Shown: in pieces, positions 4,504 to 6,905 of the stretch
How positions within the stretch are numbered: position 1 is the first letter of the stretch
Layout: each line of letters starts with the position of its first letter
Origin: an uncultured Verrucomicrobiales bacterium
GTDB lineage: Bacteria > Verrucomicrobiota > Verrucomicrobiia > Verrucomicrobiales > Akkermansiaceae
Length of the DNA stretch: 6,905 nt
Direction of reading: 5' to 3'
Assembly: GCA_937952875.1 (NCBI GenBank)
Contig: CALFDI010000111.1
Span: 1-6,905 of the forward strand
Notes under the pieces: model-generated
What the model was told of the DNA's origin: nothing
The model's input: the letters and a program-made list of their open reading frames with translations, nothing else
Databases searched by the model: none
Position numbers and translations under genes: made by a program

Positions 4504-6905
4504 ATGAACTCTTCACACTTATCTGTCCTTACTTTGCTCGGGCTCACACTCTTAAGTAATGCAGTCCCTGTTATTAATGAGATTCATTATGGCCCTGAAG
4601 ACAAAACGACGCTCACTGAGTTCGTCGAACTTTTTAATCCAGATCAGACCGATGTAGACATAAGTGGCTGGAGCTTAAGCGATGGAGTCAGCGCAGATAT
4701 TCCATCAGGCACAGTTATACCTGCCGGTGGATACATCGTATTAGCTGAAAATCCAGGCCGCTTGGCTGCGACATATTTTATCCCCTCTGGGACAACACTC
4801 CTCCCCTTTAGCGGCGTGCTTCGGAATGAGGGTGAAAGAATCCGCCTAAGAGATGCATCTGGAATCGAAATCGATGAAGTAGAGTATCGAAATGAATTCC
4901 CATGGCCGATCACAGCATCCGGCACCGGGCCGTCGATGGAGTTACGTAATCCATCTATAGACAATGATTTGGGAGGCAGTTGGCAATCATCCACTGGGCA
5001 GCCCACTCCCGGAGCACAGAATAGCGTCTTTGTCTCAAATGCCCCTCCACAGATGAGGCAAGTCAGGCACACACCTCAGGTGCCGACAGATCAACAACCG
5101 ATCACCGTCTCTATTAGAGCGACAGATCCAGATACGATCTCCTCTCTGACTCTCTCCTACCAAATCAATGAGGCTGGCAATTACATTCCAGCGCGGCTTC
5201 CTCTCAGTAACGGTATTTTACAAGGAGCTCCTAGCACTCCTTTTCAACCAAATCCGGACTTCGAGGATCCAGCAAACTGGGTGACAATATCAATGGCCCC
5301 GTCAGCTACAGATCCAGATCGCTACGAGGCAGTCATTCCCGCTCAACAGCACCGCACACTCCTACGCTACCGCATCACAGCTACCGATGCTCTGGGGGCC
5401 TCAGTGCGCGCACCTGCTCTCGATGATCCGAGCAAAAACTTCGCTGCATTTATCTACAACGGCGTCCCAGACTACACCGCAGATACTTCTGTCCACCCAG
5501 ATGGAGATGGAAAAGTCTACACATCAGAGTCTCTCACACAGCTCCCCGTTTACCAGCTCATCACACGTGGAGATGATCTCCAGCGCAGCTACGCCTACTC
5601 AGGCGGCATTTATCAAAACCACCAAATCCCTAAGGCTAACAAAGCTGCACGCAAGGTCTTCAACTGGGAATGCGCCCTCGTCTATGATGGCATCGTCTAC
5701 GATCACGTCGGCTACCGTCTCAGGCAGAATAACAACCGCTATTCAGCCAATGGTAAGCGCTCCATGCGGTTCCGCTTTAACCGCGGCCATTACTTCCAAG
5801 CTCGCGATGAAAATGGGGATGAATGGCCGGTCAAATGGCGCAGCCTCAATACGGGAAAAATGTCCACTTTCAACTCACCGACAAGCTACGGATTACGCGA
5901 AGTGGTGAATTCAAAGATTTGGCGGAAAGCTGGCATCGAATGCCCATTCTTCTACCACGTTCATTTCCGAGTCATCGATGATGCAGACGAGGCGCCTAAC
6001 CAATATGATGGTGACTTCTTCGGGCTCGCCATGGCCTTCGAAGACATCGATGGGAGACTCTTAGATGCACGGGATCTTCCAGATGGAAATGTCTATAAGT
6101 TTAAAGATGGTGAATCCACCGCCCTCGAGCTCATCGATAATCAGGCGAGAAACTCTGTGTCAGATGGCTCAGACTTCGATAATCACATTACAACGCTTAA
6201 CTCTAATCGTAGCGAAAGCGAGCTCGCTGACATGGTCGATTGGGATCAATGGTCACTCTATCACGCTGTCTGCGAGGCGATTCGCCAATACGACATGGGC
6301 ACTGCATTCAGCCATAGAAAGAATATGGCGTGGTATTTCCAGCCTGTTGAAGGTTCAGAATTTGGAAAGCTCAGACTCATCCCCCATGATCACGATGCAA
6401 CGTGGTCCCGCGGCTATCATGATAATCTTCGCATCGGTCTAGGCCGTGACTTCCCATGGCGCGCTATTTTCAGGCAAACGAATACCGTCGGCGACTTTAG
6501 AGACCGTCAGCCACTCAAGCCGACTTATAATCTCATTTACAGAAATACTGTAAGAAACTTCCGCGAACTCTTTTGGCAGGAACAAGCTGTCGACACGATC
6601 ATCAAGGAAACGCTCGCTAGCATAGAAGAATTCACATTTCCAGATAGAGACCGCTGGTCCGATGGAAATATCCAATCTGGTAGAGAGACCCTGATGCAGC
6701 CTCCGACGACCATCACGAACAGCATGATGAGCATTGCTTTTACTGAAGATCTCATAGATGGCTCATCTTTCCCTGGTGGACGCGCAGGCTTTCTTGATCG
6801 CCTTTCTGAAGACTTCGATATCCCTGATAAGCCGACTCTCATTTATACAGGTGATAACGCCTTCACTCCAGGTGCAGTCAGTTTTGAATCATCCGCGTTT
6901 TCTGA
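4504..6905 (+). CDS. Secreted lamin-tail domain / CotH-kinase-like protein (C-terminus beyond window)
   Basis: The frame is open for 800 codons to the right edge, with no stop or frameshift. A signal peptide covers residues 1-20 (L-T-L-L-G-L-T-L-L-S-N-A, cleaved before V-P-V). Residues 21-177 form a lamin-tail domain: I-N-E-I-H-Y (24-29), E-F-V-E-L-F-N-P (39-46), I-S-G-W-S-L-S-D (53-60), I-P-A-G-G-Y-I-V-L-A near 72-81, and a closing T-P-G-A-Q-N. Residues ~180-330 look like a beta-sandwich linker (P-P-Q then I-T-V-S-I-R-A-T-D-P-D). Residues ~340-690 are CotH-like: L-P-V-Y-Q-L-I (347-353), Y-D-G-I-V-Y-D-H-V-G-Y-R-L-R, K418-R-S-M-R-F-R-F, R-K-N-M-A-W-Y-F (605-612) and P-H-D-H-D-A-T-W (627-634), with Asp629 and Asp631 as likely metal ligands. 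A further domain begins near 777 (P-T-L-I-Y-T-G-D). CotH of Bacillus is a spore-coat protein kinase; activity and target here are unknown. It would act outside the cytoplasm. The ATG at 4504 is the first after the cupredoxin stop, which is in the same frame. Confidence 0.87.
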   Translation, partial: MNSSHLSVLTLLGLTLLSNAVPVINEIHYGPEDKTTLTEFVELFNPDQTDVDISGWSLSDGVSADIPSGTVIPAGGYIVLAENPGRLAATYFIPSGTTLLPFSGVLRNEGERIRLRDASGIEIDEVEYRNEFPWPITASGTGPSMELRNPSIDNDLGGSWQSSTGQPTPGAQNSVFVSNAPPQMRQVRHTPQVPTDQQPITVSIRATDPDTISSLTLSYQINEAGNYIPARLPLSNGILQGAPSTPFQPNPDFEDPANWVTISMAPSATDPDRYEAVIPAQQHRTLLRYRITATDALGASVRAPALDDPSKNFAAFIYNGVPDYTADTSVHPDGDGKVYTSESLTQLPVYQLITRGDDLQRSYAYSGGIYQNHQIPKANKAARKVFNWECALVYDGIVYDHVGYRLRQNNNRYSANGKRSMRFRFNRGHYFQARDENGDEWPVKWRSLNTGKMSTFNSPTSYGLREVVNSKIWRKAGIECPFFYHVHFRVIDDADEAPNQYDGDFFGLAMAFEDIDGRLLDARDLPDGNVYKFKDGESTALELIDNQARNSVSDGSDFDNHITTLNSNRSESELADMVDWDQWSLYHAVCEAIRQYDMGTAFSHRKNMAWYFQPVEGSEFGKLRLIPHDHDATWSRGYHDNLRIGLGRDFPWRAIFRQTNTVGDFRDRQPLKPTYNLIYRNTVRNFRELFWQEQAVDTIIKETLASIEEFTFPDRDRWSDGNIQSGRETLMQPPTTITNSMMSIAFTEDLIDGSSFPGGRAGFLDRLSEDFDIPDKPTLIYTGDNAFTPGAVSFESSAFS

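Noticed and set aside
4644..5072. Minus-strand open frame of 142 codons in the lamin-tail region
   Set aside because: It overlaps the lamin-tail coding region antisense and shows no motif or plausible start context.
5387..5908. Plus-strand open frame of 173 codons in another frame of the LTD-CotH gene
   Set aside because: It is Ser/Thr-rich low-complexity output of the wrong frame; the frame from 4504 carries the conserved domains through the same stretch without a break.

Overview
The window carries four plus-strand protein genes, the last running off the right edge, and the start of a fifth gene on the minus strand that runs off the left edge. No rRNA, tRNA, CRISPR array, insertion sequence or phage gene was seen. 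The most likely source is a Verrucomicrobiota-type Gram-negative bacterium, possibly aquatic. This is inferred from the secreted lamin-tail/CotH architecture, the secreted protein with an N-G-D-F-E motif just after its signal peptide, the periplasmic PQQ-type sugar dehydrogenase, and translation starts without Shine-Dalgarno sequences. A planctomycete or another member of the PVC group is the main alternative, and nothing in the window fixes the taxon.

Layout. Positions 1-172 (minus) hold the N-terminus of a secreted protein with its own promoter at 197-225. Positions 173-459 are an AT-rich divergent intergenic region with an 11-pair inverted repeat. Positions 460-2172 encode an OFA-family major facilitator transporter with two large periplasmic insertions. 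After 49 bp with a consensus -10 box, positions 2222-3598 encode a secreted PQQ-dependent sugar dehydrogenase of the glucose/sorbosone dehydrogenase family, closed by a strong intrinsic terminator (3625-3659). Positions 3820-4422 encode a secreted sulfocyanin-like blue copper protein whose usual axial methionine is replaced by histidine. Positions 4504-6905 encode at least 800 residues of a secreted lamin-tail plus CotH-kinase-like protein.

How the genes may work together (inference). The dehydrogenase would oxidise a sugar or related aldose in the periplasm and needs an electron acceptor. The secreted cupredoxin two hundred bases downstream is a plausible acceptor. The OFA carrier, whose family moves small carboxylates, could import the acid formed or a related anion. 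Against a single operon, there is a clear terminator between the dehydrogenase and the cupredoxin, and each plus-strand gene has at least a candidate promoter of its own, though that of the transporter is weak. The LTD-CotH gene looks like an independent cell-surface or secreted protein gene.

The points most worth following up are the Met-to-His change in the cupredoxin copper loop, the paired insertions in the two pseudo-symmetric halves of the transporter, and the near-leaderless promoter geometry of the dehydrogenase gene.
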